DNA from: Vanrija pseudolonga
Lineage: Eukaryota > Basidiomycota > Tremellomycetes > Trichosporonales > Trichosporonaceae
Direction of reading: 5' to 3'
DNA: 64,000 bases
Assembly: GCF_020906515.1 (NCBI RefSeq)
Contig: NC_085852.1
Location: 2,232,001-2,296,000 of the forward strand
Below are positions 1-9,932 of the stretch, in pieces (positions within the stretch are counted from its first letter, which is position 1; every line of letters begins with the position of its first letter). Both the position numbers and the translations under genes were made by a program. The notes below the pieces were generated by a model. That model ran no database searches, was not told the origin of the DNA, and saw only the letters and a list, made by a program, of their open reading frames with translations.

Positions 1-43
1 ACGACACGGGGCGCTATCGCCCTCGCTCGGGATTGCGCATCTC

Positions 44-97
44 CGCGGTATCGCATCCGCGGCCCCGCGATCGCGGTATCGCACTCCGCGGTATCGC
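44..97. repeat. three copies of an 11-bp motif CGCGGTATCGC
   Basis: The motif occurs exactly at 44-54, 72-82 and 87-97, with a degenerate relative near 11-20. It lies about 150 bp beyond the stop codon of the first permease gene. It could be a short direct-repeat patch or a protein-binding cluster; no function can be assigned. Confidence 0.6.
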
Positions 98-244
98 GCG
101 CCACGCCACTCGGCAGACATACCCGGTTGTGCTGCATCCCCAACCATTCTACAACGCTATGGTTATTGATTCGATTCCCTCGGCGGCCGCCGCCGCGCCC
201 GTAACCCCATGACCTTGCTCGCTGCGCTCGCGCTTCCGCTCCGC

Positions 245-1722
245 TTACTCCGACTTGACAGTGCCCGAGTTGTCGGCGCACGTCCAAGGACCGTGGGTCG
301 ACTTGGTGGCGATCAGCTCCTTGATGGCGGCGTAGAGACCGCCAACGACGAAGAAGAGGCCGCAGACAAAGATGAAAATGTTGAGCACGGCCATCCAGAC
401 GTTGCGCGCGCCGCGCTCCTTGTAGCGCCAGTTGTCGTGCCACCAGATGAGGGGGAACACGAGCACGGTGGTCTGGGGCGTGAAGAGCGAGCCGATGAAG
501 CCGACGATGCTGCCAAACGAAGGGATAGCCGACGCGAGGATGTACGCGACGATCATGACGCTCGCCGTCGTGCAGAGCCACGTCACCCAGTGGCGGACGG
601 TGGGGCGTGTGAGGTGGTCGGTGCCCTGGAGGAGGCGGAGGAAGACGTACTTGGCCGCGAGATGCGAGTAGATGCACAGCGTGACAAGCAGACCGGGGAG
701 AGCGATGCCGTAGCAGACGCGCTTCATGAGCGGGCCGGCAGATCCGAGCGCAGGCGACGAGACGTACTGCCCGCAGAAGTGGTACACGATCGAGCCGATG
801 ATGAGGTAGAGCGCGAGGCAGAGCGTCGTGCCGGCGATCATGACCTTCTGGTACTGGCGGGGGTCGCGCATCTCGGAGATGATGCCAAAGTAGGTGGGCG
901 TGGCGGCGAACGCGAAGAGCGAGTTTGTGATGGCGCTGATACCCGTGATGGCGTCGGCCTTGGCGAAGACCTTGAAGTTCTTGTCCCAGGGGCCGGTGGG
1001 CGGCGCGGCGCTAGGACGGTCCTGGACGCCAACGGCGACCGTGACCGTGAGCACTGAGACGAGGATGGAGACGACGCCGATCCAGCCGAGCCACGAGATC
1101 TCGCCCATCGTGCGAATGGAGCAGGCCATCCAGCCGAGCACCGCGGCCACAGCGATAAACACCGCCGTGCACGCCGCGTGTGCGCTCACGCCGTTGAGGG
1201 CCGTCGAGACCGCGACGACCGCAGAGGCAGTCACGAAAATGAAGTTGATGGTGAAGATGATGCCGAAGATCTCGCGGCCCCAGCGGCCGAAGAGGAGGCC
1301 GCCGATGTCGGCGTACGAGTAGATTTCCGGGTGGCGCTGCTTGAACGGTCCGATGAGGGAGCCCGTGTCTGTGGTGGTGTCAGTCAGGCGCCGCAAACAC
1401 AACCGGGCGACTTACAGATCATGAGGGCCGTGACGGCGCACAGGAGGATAATGCCCGGCACGAGGCCGACGCTCATGAACACGAACGGGATGGCGAGAAT
1501 GCCCAGGCCGAGGTTGGCCTTTGTGATGAGGATGAACGCGCCCCAGGCCGACACGCCGCGGTAGTTTGGTCCTTCCTCTGTAATGTCGCCAAACACGGCG
1601 TCGGTGGTCACGACGCCAGGCGCGACGACGCCCGCCTTGCCGTCCTCGACGTCGACGTCGTGGTGCGCAGTGTGCGCGTCATGCTCGTACACGTCGACGC
1701 TGTCCTTGTCCTTCTTGATCAT
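245..1722 (-). CDS. AAAP-family amino acid transporter (paralog 1)
   Basis: Predicted plasma-membrane or vacuolar amino-acid permease of the Aa_trans (AAAP) family, closest in style to fungal Mtr-type neutral amino-acid permeases. Two exons, complement(1416-1722, 245-1368), give 476 residues. The single intron (1369-1415, 47 nt) is at the same phase-1 site as intron 2 of the two paralogs upstream. Visible family features are the first membrane segment with LITKANLGLGILAIPFVFMS, the GPFK..HPEIYSYADIGG loop, and about eleven hydrophobic segments. The ATG at 1722 was chosen because MIKKDKDS matches the paralogs' short acidic N-termini; an in-frame ATG further upstream at 1923 would add an unmatched extension. 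Compared with its paralogs it lacks the first and last introns. Substrate is not inferable. Confidence 0.9.
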
Positions 1723-3486
1723 GGTGGGTTGTGGGTGTGGTGGTGGTGGCGAAGTCGAACTCGAACTCGAACTCGACGCTGAAGAAAAGGTAGAGTAATC
1801 GTCCCCGGCGTGGACCAGTAGTCGACTTTGCTCGTCTGCCCCTGCTCCTGCTCGACTCGTCTTGGCTTTTATCGGGCCATCGTCCCGATTGCCCGCGGCC
1901 TTGCGCCCGGGAACCCGGGCCATTGGAGCCCCAGGGGTTGGAAGGTGAGATCAGGCAGTGTGGGTCGGTGGCCAGCAGGACCAGTACGTCAGCCAGTCGT
2001 TGGGGAGCCAGGCAGAGATCACGATGAGCGCAACAGCGCGTATCCGTATCGACGGCCTGCCCACCAACCACAGAGGCGATTGATTGCCAACAGCGCCTCC
2101 TCGTTTACGTGCTGCGACCACGGCGGCGTGATAGGCCGCGGCGAGCGAAGGGAGACGAAGGGAGGGAGCTTGAGGGGACGCAAGTGGAGTCGTTCGGTCG
2201 GCAGGAACAACAGCAGAATCGAAAGCAACTCTGCTGCTGATGGTGGACCCACAATCGGCAACCCATCGGTCCGGCAATTTTTCCTGTCCCTGATTTTGTC
2301 GCCAAGCCTGCTCGTCCCTAGACGGAGACTCCGTCAGTGGGGGGTTAGTGGGGGGGTGGAGAGCCAAACAGAGGCGGGTAAGCGGTTTTGGCTTTGCATG
2401 CACAGCGGACATGGTCCGACGCGGCGGACAGGCAGGCGGCTGTCGTGTGGGTGTGTGCCTGCTTCGGGCGCGTGCGTGCCTTTGGCGGCTCTGGAGAGAT
2501 TTGCTTGCTGCGTGCAAGCGGTTGTTGTGTGCTCGGGATGAGTGCTCGCCACCACCGCCAACAGACGCGGCGGCTCAACCTGTGGCTGGGGCTATCATAT
2601 CATGTGATGTGGCCTTACCGCTCTTTGCCGCCTCAGTCTGCGCCTTCTCCTTGATGCCAGGTCCGGGGCCAGGCCTGAAGTGAGCCTGAGGTGAGCACGC
2701 GTACTGAAGTGCCGAGTGCCGAGCCCAAGGGCGACCCTGAGGAACGGAATGCCCCCCGTCCACTGCGCGCAAAGTGGCGTTTGGCCGTCGTCGTCGACTG
2801 AGAGACATTGGGCAACGACGAAAAGAGATACGCGAAGTCGGACATTCGTGCTTGGCGGGCCCCGGGAAGAGCATACCCGTAGTATGGGTGTGCTGCGCGC
2901 GCCCAATGAAGCGCCGTGTGGCATTTCGCAGTGACTGTGCGCGCGGGTGTGGCGGAGATCTGGTAACGATGTATTTCCCCGCCGATGGTCAAGTTGGGGC
3001 TGTTTAAGCGCTGATAGATAGCTGCACATCATGGGTATTGCAGTCTATCTGAGCCGGGAAGCTGTCAACGTCTTGAGGCTACGGCAATGTGCGGAATGGG
3101 TGTGAGGCGGGTGTCGCCGGTGTGATGTTGGCCATTGTCGTCCCGGTGATGTGGTGATACCCGGCGGCTGAGGGAGTCACCAGTCGTGGAGGAACCACGG
3201 GGCCGTCAACGAGGGACCGAAGCGAAGAAGTGCGAGGTGAAGAACCCCACGATGTTTGTGGGTGACTGTACCGAGGTCACGGACACACGTCTGGGGCAAG
3301 GTGCGGTAGCTCCTGTTTACAAACGTGGAGTCCCATACCATGATCACACCTGTTTGTGCCTCACACGCGCATGTTCACACACTCCAGCCCCAATGCATTC
3401 ATAACTATGCCCACAACCTGCCAAAGTGGCATACAAGCCCGTCTTCGTCAACCCTGTCCCTACTGCACGTTACCACAACGCCCACG
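1723..3486. other. intergenic region, promoter of permease 1
   Basis: No coding region can be supported; the open frames are short and shadow-like. The proximal part should carry the promoter of permease 1: a CGATAA-type site (TTTATCGG on the plus strand near 1867) and an ATTGG/CCAAT box near 1922 are visible. The distal part is the 3' flank of permease 2. Confidence 0.5.
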
Positions 3487-5031
3487 TTACACCGAGCCCG
3501 AGTTGTCCGCGCAGCTCCAGGGGCGCGAGCTAGCCGGCGAGTTGATCAGCTCCACGATCGCGCCGTACGTGCCCGCGACGACCATGAAGATCGACATGAC
3601 AAAGATGGACAGGTTGACAGCAGCCATGACGACGCTGCGCTCTCCCGGCGCCCTAAAGCGCCAGTTGTCGTGCCACCACATGATTGGGAAGAAGGAGACG
3701 ACACCCTGTGGGGAGAAGAGAGCACCGATGAAGCTGATGATCGCACCGAAGGAGGGGATCGCCGAGGCCAGGATATACGCTGTGCCCGATACGCCGAGGG
3801 TGCAGCCCAGCCATGTGGCCCAGTGCTTGAAGGTGCTCTTCGTCAGGTGCTCTGTCCCGTGGAGGAGGCGGACGAAGATGAGTTTGGCGGAGAGCTGTGG
3901 TGTGAGCTGGGCTGGCGAATCGTCAACTAATCCGACTTACGTGTGCGTAGATGCAGAGCGACACGAGGAGACCGGGGAGCGCGAGCCCGTAGCACACCTT
4001 CTTCATGAGGACGCCGGCGGACCCCAAGGCCGGGGACGACACGTACTGCCCGCAAAAGTGGTACACGATCGTGCCGAGGATGAGGTACAGGCAAGTGGTG
4101 AGCGTCATGCTGGCGAGCATGACACGGTTGTACTTGCGCGGCTCGCGCATCTCGCAGATGATGCCAAAGTACGTCGGCGTCGCGGCGTAGGCAAACAGCA
4201 CCGCGCTGACCATGGTCATCGCCGTCGCGAGGGAGGGGTGCGCGAAGATCTTGATATCCTTGTCCCATGGCCCCGTCTTGGGGGCGAGCGCGGGCCGGTC
4301 CTGGATCCCAACGCAGATGACCATGGTGAAGACGCTCGCGGCGATCGACACGAGCCCCACCCATCCCAGCCACTGGATGTTGCCGAGTGTGCGGATGGAC
4401 GACAGGAAGAAGCCCGCGACGGCTGACACGGCGATGAAGACGGCGGTACAGGCCCCATGGGTCGAGAGCGCGTTGAGCGCCGTCGAGACGGACACGATCG
4501 CGCCGCCGCAGACAAATGTCATGCCGACAATAAAGTTGAACGTGAAGTACTCGCGCAGCCAGCGCCCGCCGATGATGTACCCCGCGTCAGAGTACGAGTA
4601 CATCTCCGGGTGGTTGAGCTTGAACGGGCCGATGATGGACGCGCAGTCTGGGGCAGGGTCAGCGGGTGTGCGGTGGCTCGCCGACCGCCGACCGACCGAC
4701 GTACATGCCACGATGATGGCCATGACGATGAGGAGGATGACGCCGCCCACCAAACCAATAGTCATGAACACGAACGGGATGCCCAGCACGCCGAGGCCGA
4801 TGTTCGCCTTGGTCATGAGGATGAAGGCGCCGAGGGATCCGAGCTGGCGTGCGTCAGCAATGCCGGCGGACACGCACTCACGCCCTTGAAGTTTGGGCTG
4901 TTCTCGTCGAGCTCGCCAAACACGGCATCGTACACGACTGGCTTCTTGTCCATCGCCTCGCCCACCTCGACGGTGTACGGGTCCTTGGTGTCGTCAGCTT
5001 TGGTGGTGTCTTGGAGGTCGGTCTTGCTCAT
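3487..5031 (-). CDS. AAAP-family amino acid transporter (paralog 2)
   Basis: Second of three tandem Aa_trans permeases. Four exons, complement(4882-5031, 4705-4843, 3941-4647, 3487-3894), encode 467 residues. All joins use GT-AG and keep phase (0, 1, 0). The protein has a short charged N-terminus (MSKTDLQDTTK), then ILMTKANIGLGVLGIPFVFM, IIGPFKLNHPEMYSYSDAGY, and a C-terminal NSGSV that resembles the other two paralogs. The middle exons are 139 and 707 nt, exactly as in paralog 3, so the two arose by recent tandem duplication. The promoter carries a GATA palindrome and a 29-bp tandem repeat with CCAAT boxes, which suggests nitrogen-source regulation (inference). Substrate unknown. Confidence 0.92.
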
Positions 5032-5220
5032 GTTCGTCGCTACTGCGGGGTGTGGCGCACACAGTGTTCGACACACACCGCTTATATGTAACGAGGATCG
5101 ACCGGCCGGGGTGATGGATGGACTGACTGCTCACCCGGCCCGGCTGGCCCCTGATGGATGGATGGACTTACCCCACACTGACACAGGCACAAACAGCTAC
5201 AGCTACGCGCGCGCAATCAC

Positions 5221-5232
5221 TATCTCGAGATA
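5221..5232. promoter_or_regulatory. GATA-factor-like palindrome TATCTCGAGATA
   Basis: A perfect 12-bp palindrome holding two opposed GATA cores, about 190 bp upstream of the permease 2 ATG. Fungal nitrogen regulators of the AreA/Gat1 family bind HGATAR sites, so a role in nitrogen control is plausible but untested. Confidence 0.45.
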
Positions 5233-5235
5233 ACC

Positions 5236-5307
5236 CTCGGCTGGATTGGTCGCGCGGCCGCACTCTCGGCTGGATTGGTCGCGCGGCCGCACTCTCGGCT
5301 GGATTGG
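5236..5307. repeat. 29-bp tandem repeat, 2.5 copies, each with a CCAAT box
   Basis: Units at 5236-5264 and 5265-5293 are identical, and a partial third copy runs to 5307. Each starts CTCGGCTGGATTGG (CCAAT on the minus strand, the sense of permease 2); the two complete copies also contain GCGGCCGC. The first unit is part of a module also found upstream of permease 3. Confidence 0.85.
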
Positions 5308-6294
5308 CAAAACGAAAGCATTATCTTGCTGCTGCCGCGGGGTCGAGTGAACACGCACAAAATCCTCCAGGCGCCACATTTGGCCCCATGGCCGCCGGGG
5401 TTTCAGAGTGGCGATTATCGTGTGCCTAACGAGGTTGACGAGGTAGATTGGGTTTCTGCGTGGCGACGTCTACCGACCACCCCAGCGAGCATGCATTGAG
5501 TGGGAGACAGCCGGTGGCTCCTGCTCCTGCTTCTGCCCGCCGGCGGTGCAGTGGCTGATTAACATGCACCGCCGCGGACCCGCGGCCACCGCGCCACCTG
5601 CCCTGCCGCGTGGCACCGCCCAAAGGTTATCGTTTCGTGCTGCCACCTCGCTAACTTCCCGAATTGTGCCAGACAGCGAGGTCGCGACGAGCACAATGTG
5701 CGCTCGGCATGCTTCGGTATGCTTCGCCTCAAGGACTGGGCCGTGTTGCTGCGGTCGATGAGATAGGCAATGTGGAGAGAGCCGTACAGTTGATAGCAGT
5801 ATCGCGGCTCCGAGATGACCGTCTGGTGGGGCACCATTGGATGTCATTGGGGTGTGTTCGGCTCTGGCGAGTGATCAAGTGGTCTCTCGATGCGTGCGTA
5901 TGTCTCGTTGGAGGTCCTTGGTCAGTTGGCACACGACATGGCGCCGGGTAGGGCGTGGCCGAACATGCTTGCACACAGGGCCCCACCAACGCAAGTCTGG
6001 TGTCATGGGATCTCTCGGTCAACTCGACGCCATGGGCACCGCCCTCGCTTGACCCCTGTCCGAGTGGCAGCAGTCATACAGCCGTGTACTCATCCACCAG
6101 CCACGGGGCCAGTCCTGTTGCTGACGCACCTCAATCGTCGGTGCCGTGTGACCTCGGGCTCCAAGCGGACACAGTCGCTCGCTGCTCACACCATGTCCAA
6201 AAATTAACCCTATCCATCATGCCAGAACAGAGACGACATAACACGACCAGCCCATAACCCAGCTATAAACCCCTGATCGATCGCAACCAACCCT

Positions 6295-7883
6295 CTATGC
6301 CGCCACGGACCCAGAGTTGTCTGCACACGAGAAAGGCTTGGAGCTCGGCGGGAGGTCGATCAGGCCCAGAACCGCGCCGTACGTCCCTCCGACGATTATA
6401 AAGATGGACATGACGAACACGGAGAGGTTGACCAGGCCCATGACCACGCTGCGGTCTCCGGGGGCGCGGTACCGCCAGTTATCGTGCCACCACATGACGG
6501 GGAAGATTGACAGAGCGCCCTGCGGCGAGAAGAAGGCGCCGATGAAGCTGACAATGGCGCCAAAGGACGGGATGGCCGACGCGAGGATGTACGCCACGGC
6601 GGTCACGCCAAACGTGCAGCCTAGCCAGGTTGCCCAGTGGCGCAGGGTGCCCTTTGAGAGGTGCTCGGTGCCGTGGAGGAGGCGGACGAAGATGAACTTG
6701 GACGTGGCCTGGGGCGTCAGTGTGTGGTGGAGGGGCAATGGGGCACGGGGAGCAGCCTCATTTGTGGCGCGCCACTCACATGGGAAAAGATGCACAGCGA
6801 GGCCAGCAATCCGGGCAGGGAGAGACCATAGCAGACCTTCTTCATGAGAATACCCGCCGACCCGAGCGCAGGCGAGGACACGTACTGCCCGCAGAAGTGG
6901 TACACGACCGACCCGAGCACGAGGTACACGACGGTCGTGAGGCCCATGGAGGCGTACATTGCGCGGCGGTACTTTGACGGGTCGCGCATCTCGGCAATGA
7001 CGCCAAAGTAGGTCGGCGTGGCGCCGTACGCGAACATGACGCCCGCGACCATGGTCATGGCTGTCGCGAAGTCGGGGTGGGCGAACAGCGTGATGTCCTT
7101 GCTCCAGGCGCCAGTCTGCGGCGCGGCGGCCGGGCGGTCCTGCACGCCAACGGCAACAACGAGGGTGAGTACCGAGCCGGCGATGGACAGCAGCCCGGCC
7201 CAGCCGAGCCACTGGATGTCGCCGAGGGTACGGATCGACGCGAGCAGGAACCCGACGACCGCGGACACGGCGATGAAGACGGCCGTGCAGGCGCCGTGGA
7301 CGGACACGGCGTTCAGCGCCGTCGACACGGACACGATGGCGCTCGCGCACGTGAAGATCATCCCGATGATGAACATGAAGCTGAGGTACTCGCGCGCCCA
7401 GCGCCCGCCGACGATCGTCCCGGCGTCGGCGTACGAGTAGACCTCGGGGTGGTTGATCTTGAAGGGGCCAATGATGGCGGCACAGTCTGCGGGTGGGTGT
7501 GGGTGAGCGGGGAGGGTGAGGTAGGCACTGCACACGCACAAGTCACCAACGCCGACATGACGACCAGCAGAATCAGCCCGCCGACGAGCCCGATGACCAT
7601 GAAGACAAACGGGATGCTCAGGATGCCTAGGCCGATGTTGGCCTTGGTCATGAGCACGAAGGCGCCGGCGGTGCCGAGCTGGGCGGGTTAGCGGAGTCAC
7701 GGGATGGTCTGTGAGTGGGTGCTCGAGGGGTTAGGTGGCACCACTCACCCCCTTGAAGTTGGGAGACTTATCGTCCATCTCGCCGAACACGGCGTCGTAG
7801 GCGGGCTTGTCGAGGCCGGCCTCGGGGTCCTTTGCGACCTCTGTGAGGGCTGAGGCGTACGGGTCGTACTCTTTCTTGTCCAT
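6295..7883 (-). CDS. AAAP-family amino acid transporter (paralog 3)
   Basis: Third tandem Aa_trans permease. Four exons, complement(7749-7883, 7540-7678, 6780-7486, 6295-6708), encode 464 residues. Exons 2 and 3 have the same lengths (139 and 707 nt) and phases as in paralog 2. The start at 7883 gives MDKKEYDPYASALTEV, matching the acidic N-terminus of its neighbours. Key segments are VLMTKANIGLGILSIPFVFM, CAAIIGPFKINHPEVYSYAD and GAFFSPQGALSIFPVMWWHD. TTATAAG sits about 60 bp upstream of the ATG, and the promoter carries the conserved GATA/CCAAT module. The role is proton-coupled amino-acid uptake by family; substrate not inferable. Confidence 0.92.
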
Positions 7884-8681
7884 GTTGTGTTGGGAGGGGA
7901 GGCAGGGGGAAACCGTGGGCCGGTGAGGCTGGTGTCGGGCTTATAAGCGTGACGTGTTGCGGACCTCTGTACGCGACTTTTGCTTGTTGCACACAAAGTA
8001 GAAGCTCAGCCGTACACTCTAGCAGTGCACATCTTCGGACACTCCGGCACAGGCACCTATCTCGTCGTTCCCTCGGCTCGATTGGTGACGCCGCGGCGGC
8101 TTGCCGGATTTCCAAAGCGATGAGTGTCGCCATCACCGTGTATGTCGCACGCCACGCCGGTGGTCGGCAAGGCAACCTGCTGCTTGTGCTGCGGGCTAGA
8201 GTTCAACCTCCACTCTCTGCTACGGTCACCAGCCGCAAGCTATGTGCATTCTGTCGTGGGTGATTGGGGATGTAGACCAAGCGAGATGCCACACCCGCGC
8301 CGCAGCCGATCTGTTTCGGCGCCCTACCCGCCGCCACTTCGAAGTTGATCACGTCAACAGGCTTGAAAGCCGCTGATAGGGCACGTTGATAGGGCAGCTC
8401 GTGCGCGCCGCGCCTCATCACGCAGACATACGTGCTCATGCTTGCTTGCTTTCTGCCTTAGACATTATGCTGCTGCATCTCGCTTCGCCGCCGCATACGT
8501 GCTCGTTGCTGCAGCGTAACAGCCGACGGTTAGCCGAATCGGCGCAGAGTCGGCGCCGAAAAGTCGAGTATGTGTCGTCGAGCCCAGAGCCCAAACCTCC
8601 ATAACGTACGTCTAGTGTTGAAATCTAGTACAACTGCTCTGCTTTCCTCTGCATACCTCTACTCTCCCCCGCCTGCCTCGC
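7884..8681. other. intergenic region, promoter of permease 3
   Basis: No gene supported. It contains the permease 3 promoter (TTATAAG near 7941 and the module at 8058-8086); the rest is the 3' flank of the PaiB-like gene. Confidence 0.5.
8058..8086 (-). promoter_or_regulatory. conserved GATA/CCAAT promoter module of permease 3
   Basis: TATCTCG followed after 5 bp by CCCTCGGCTCGATTGGT. Upstream of permease 2 the same blocks appear as TATCTCG, 6 bp, CCCTCGGCTGGATTGGT at 5221-5250. Both lie roughly 175-220 bp from the start codons, in the same orientation. Confidence 0.55.
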
Positions 8682-9431
8682 TCATGAGCTCGCACTCGCG
8701 CCCGCCGCGCGCTCAGCAACCAGGCTCGGCCTGTCGCCGCCCCGCTCCTCCATGGCCTTGACGACCTCGGCGCCCAGCACGCTCCCCTCGGCCTTGAAGC
8801 CCTGGCGGATACCCTCCCAGTCGCCGTCGGCCTCGTCCTGGGAGAACTTGAACCGGCCCTCGATCTTGGTGATGGTGATCTCGAGCCCGATGATGGCCTT
8901 GCGCAGGCGCGCGTTGTAGCTCTCTGGCGCCTCGTCCACCGTCCACGGCTTGCCCGGGACTGTTGCTTCTTGCTGCCGCGTGAGCGCGTCGACCTGCTGC
9001 GACAGGAACGCGTCCGCCTCGGTGCCGCTCGTGTACGCCCTGACGCGGCCGTAGACTTGCGCCGCGCCAAACACCCATGTCGGGGTGACCTTGCCGTTCT
9101 CCTGCTTCGTCGCCGTCATGTAGCGGGGCGTGACGTACGCGTTGTGCGGCGACGTGAAGAGCACGAGCGCGTCGTCGGCCAGCTCGTGCACCGGTGAGCC
9201 GGCGGCCTGCGCGACGATCGCCTTGGCCTGCGGGTTCGCGCGCGCCATGTGCCCCCGCAGCACGCCGAACTCGCCCTCGTCGGCGTAGAGCACCCACGGG
9301 ATGTGGGTAGTTTGCAGCGTGTCGATGGTCGGGTGCGGGATCGCAGTCGTGAACTGCCCCAGCGGCCAGGTGCGCACAAAGTCGTGCAGCTTGGCGACGT
9401 CGAGCTCGGCGTGGACGGGGCGGATGTACAT
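8682..9431 (-). CDS. PaiB-type FMN-binding protein
   Basis: Single-exon gene of 249 residues in the FMN_bind_2 (PaiB-like) family, whose members have a flavin-reductase-like split barrel. It begins MYIRPVHAELDVAKLHDFVR, which matches the family's N-terminal block, followed by TTHIPWVLYADEGEFGVLRG and the HMARANPQ stretch seen in PaiB-type proteins; TWVFGAAQVYGRVRAY and KAIIGLEITITKIEGRFKFS complete the fold. In bacteria PaiB acts in negative control of sporulation and protease genes, but fungal homologs have no settled function. It is divergent from the amidohydrolase gene with 501 bp between starts. The absence of introns contrasts with most genes here. Confidence 0.88.
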   Translation of the reverse strand: MYIRPVHAELDVAKLHDFVRTWPLGQFTTAIPHPTIDTLQTTHIPWVLYADEGEFGVLRGHMARANPQAKAIVAQAAGSPVHELADDALVLFTSPHNAYVTPRYMTATKQENGKVTPTWVFGAAQVYGRVRAYTSGTEADAFLSQQVDALTRQQEATVPGKPWTVDEAPESYNARLRKAIIGLEITITKIEGRFKFSQDEADGDWEGIRQGFKAEGSVLGAEVVKAMEERGGDRPSLVAERAAGASASS

Positions 9432-9932
9432 GGTGCGGGGTGTGGTTCGGTGGGTGGGCGGTGCCTTTCTTGCGAGAGCTGGTGTGCACTGGACCTGCAC
9501 TTGAAGAGAACTGAAAGAACTTTGGAAAGCAGTGGCCTCGCCGTTGGTCTCTATCTTGCTGCTGCCCAGCTGCCCAGACCAGACCCCACGCACAGGCTAT
9601 GCAATATCTGCTCGCTGACTCGACGTCCTCGTCAACAAATGTCGTACCCGGATCCCGACGTTTGCCGCTGGTCGTTGCCGCGCTTATACGGTCCACTTTT
9701 GCACTCTGCCCTCGCTATCTCTCGCCCTGGCAGGGTTGTTGGCAATATTTTGTCCGTGGCAGGGCGGCTGTTGCTCGAGTGGAGCCAGAGCCACATCGCA
9801 CACGGCCGACACGGCCAGCCTTGGCACTGCTCGGCTCTGCCGCTGCGGCTTCGGCCCGGCCGGCACTCGAGACATTTATATGTACCTGCGCGTGCAACAA
9901 TCTCCACCCCCACACCCACCTCACTCACCACC
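9432..9932. promoter_or_regulatory. shared divergent promoter region
   Basis: The 501-bp region between the PaiB-like and amidohydrolase start codons must contain both promoters. TTTATATGTA at about 9874-9883 is a likely TATA element for the plus-strand gene, about 55 bp from its ATG. No other element is clear. Confidence 0.5.

Larger units (their letters stand above)
5032..6294. other. intergenic region, promoter of permease 2
   Basis: No gene is supported. A TTATATGTA element lies about 55 bp upstream of the permease 2 start, followed by the GATA palindrome and 29-bp repeat annotated separately. The rest is the 3' flank of permease 3. Confidence 0.5.

Noticed and set aside
209-1057. Long open frame opposite permease 1 (and similar long frames opposite permeases 2 and 3, the amidohydrolase and the alpha-xylosidase)
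   Set aside because: GC-rich third positions keep antisense frames open; the products are charged low-complexity strings with no family resemblance.
5236-5307. CRISPR-like direct repeats
   Set aside because: Copies abut with no spacers and the genome is eukaryotic; this is a promoter tandem repeat.
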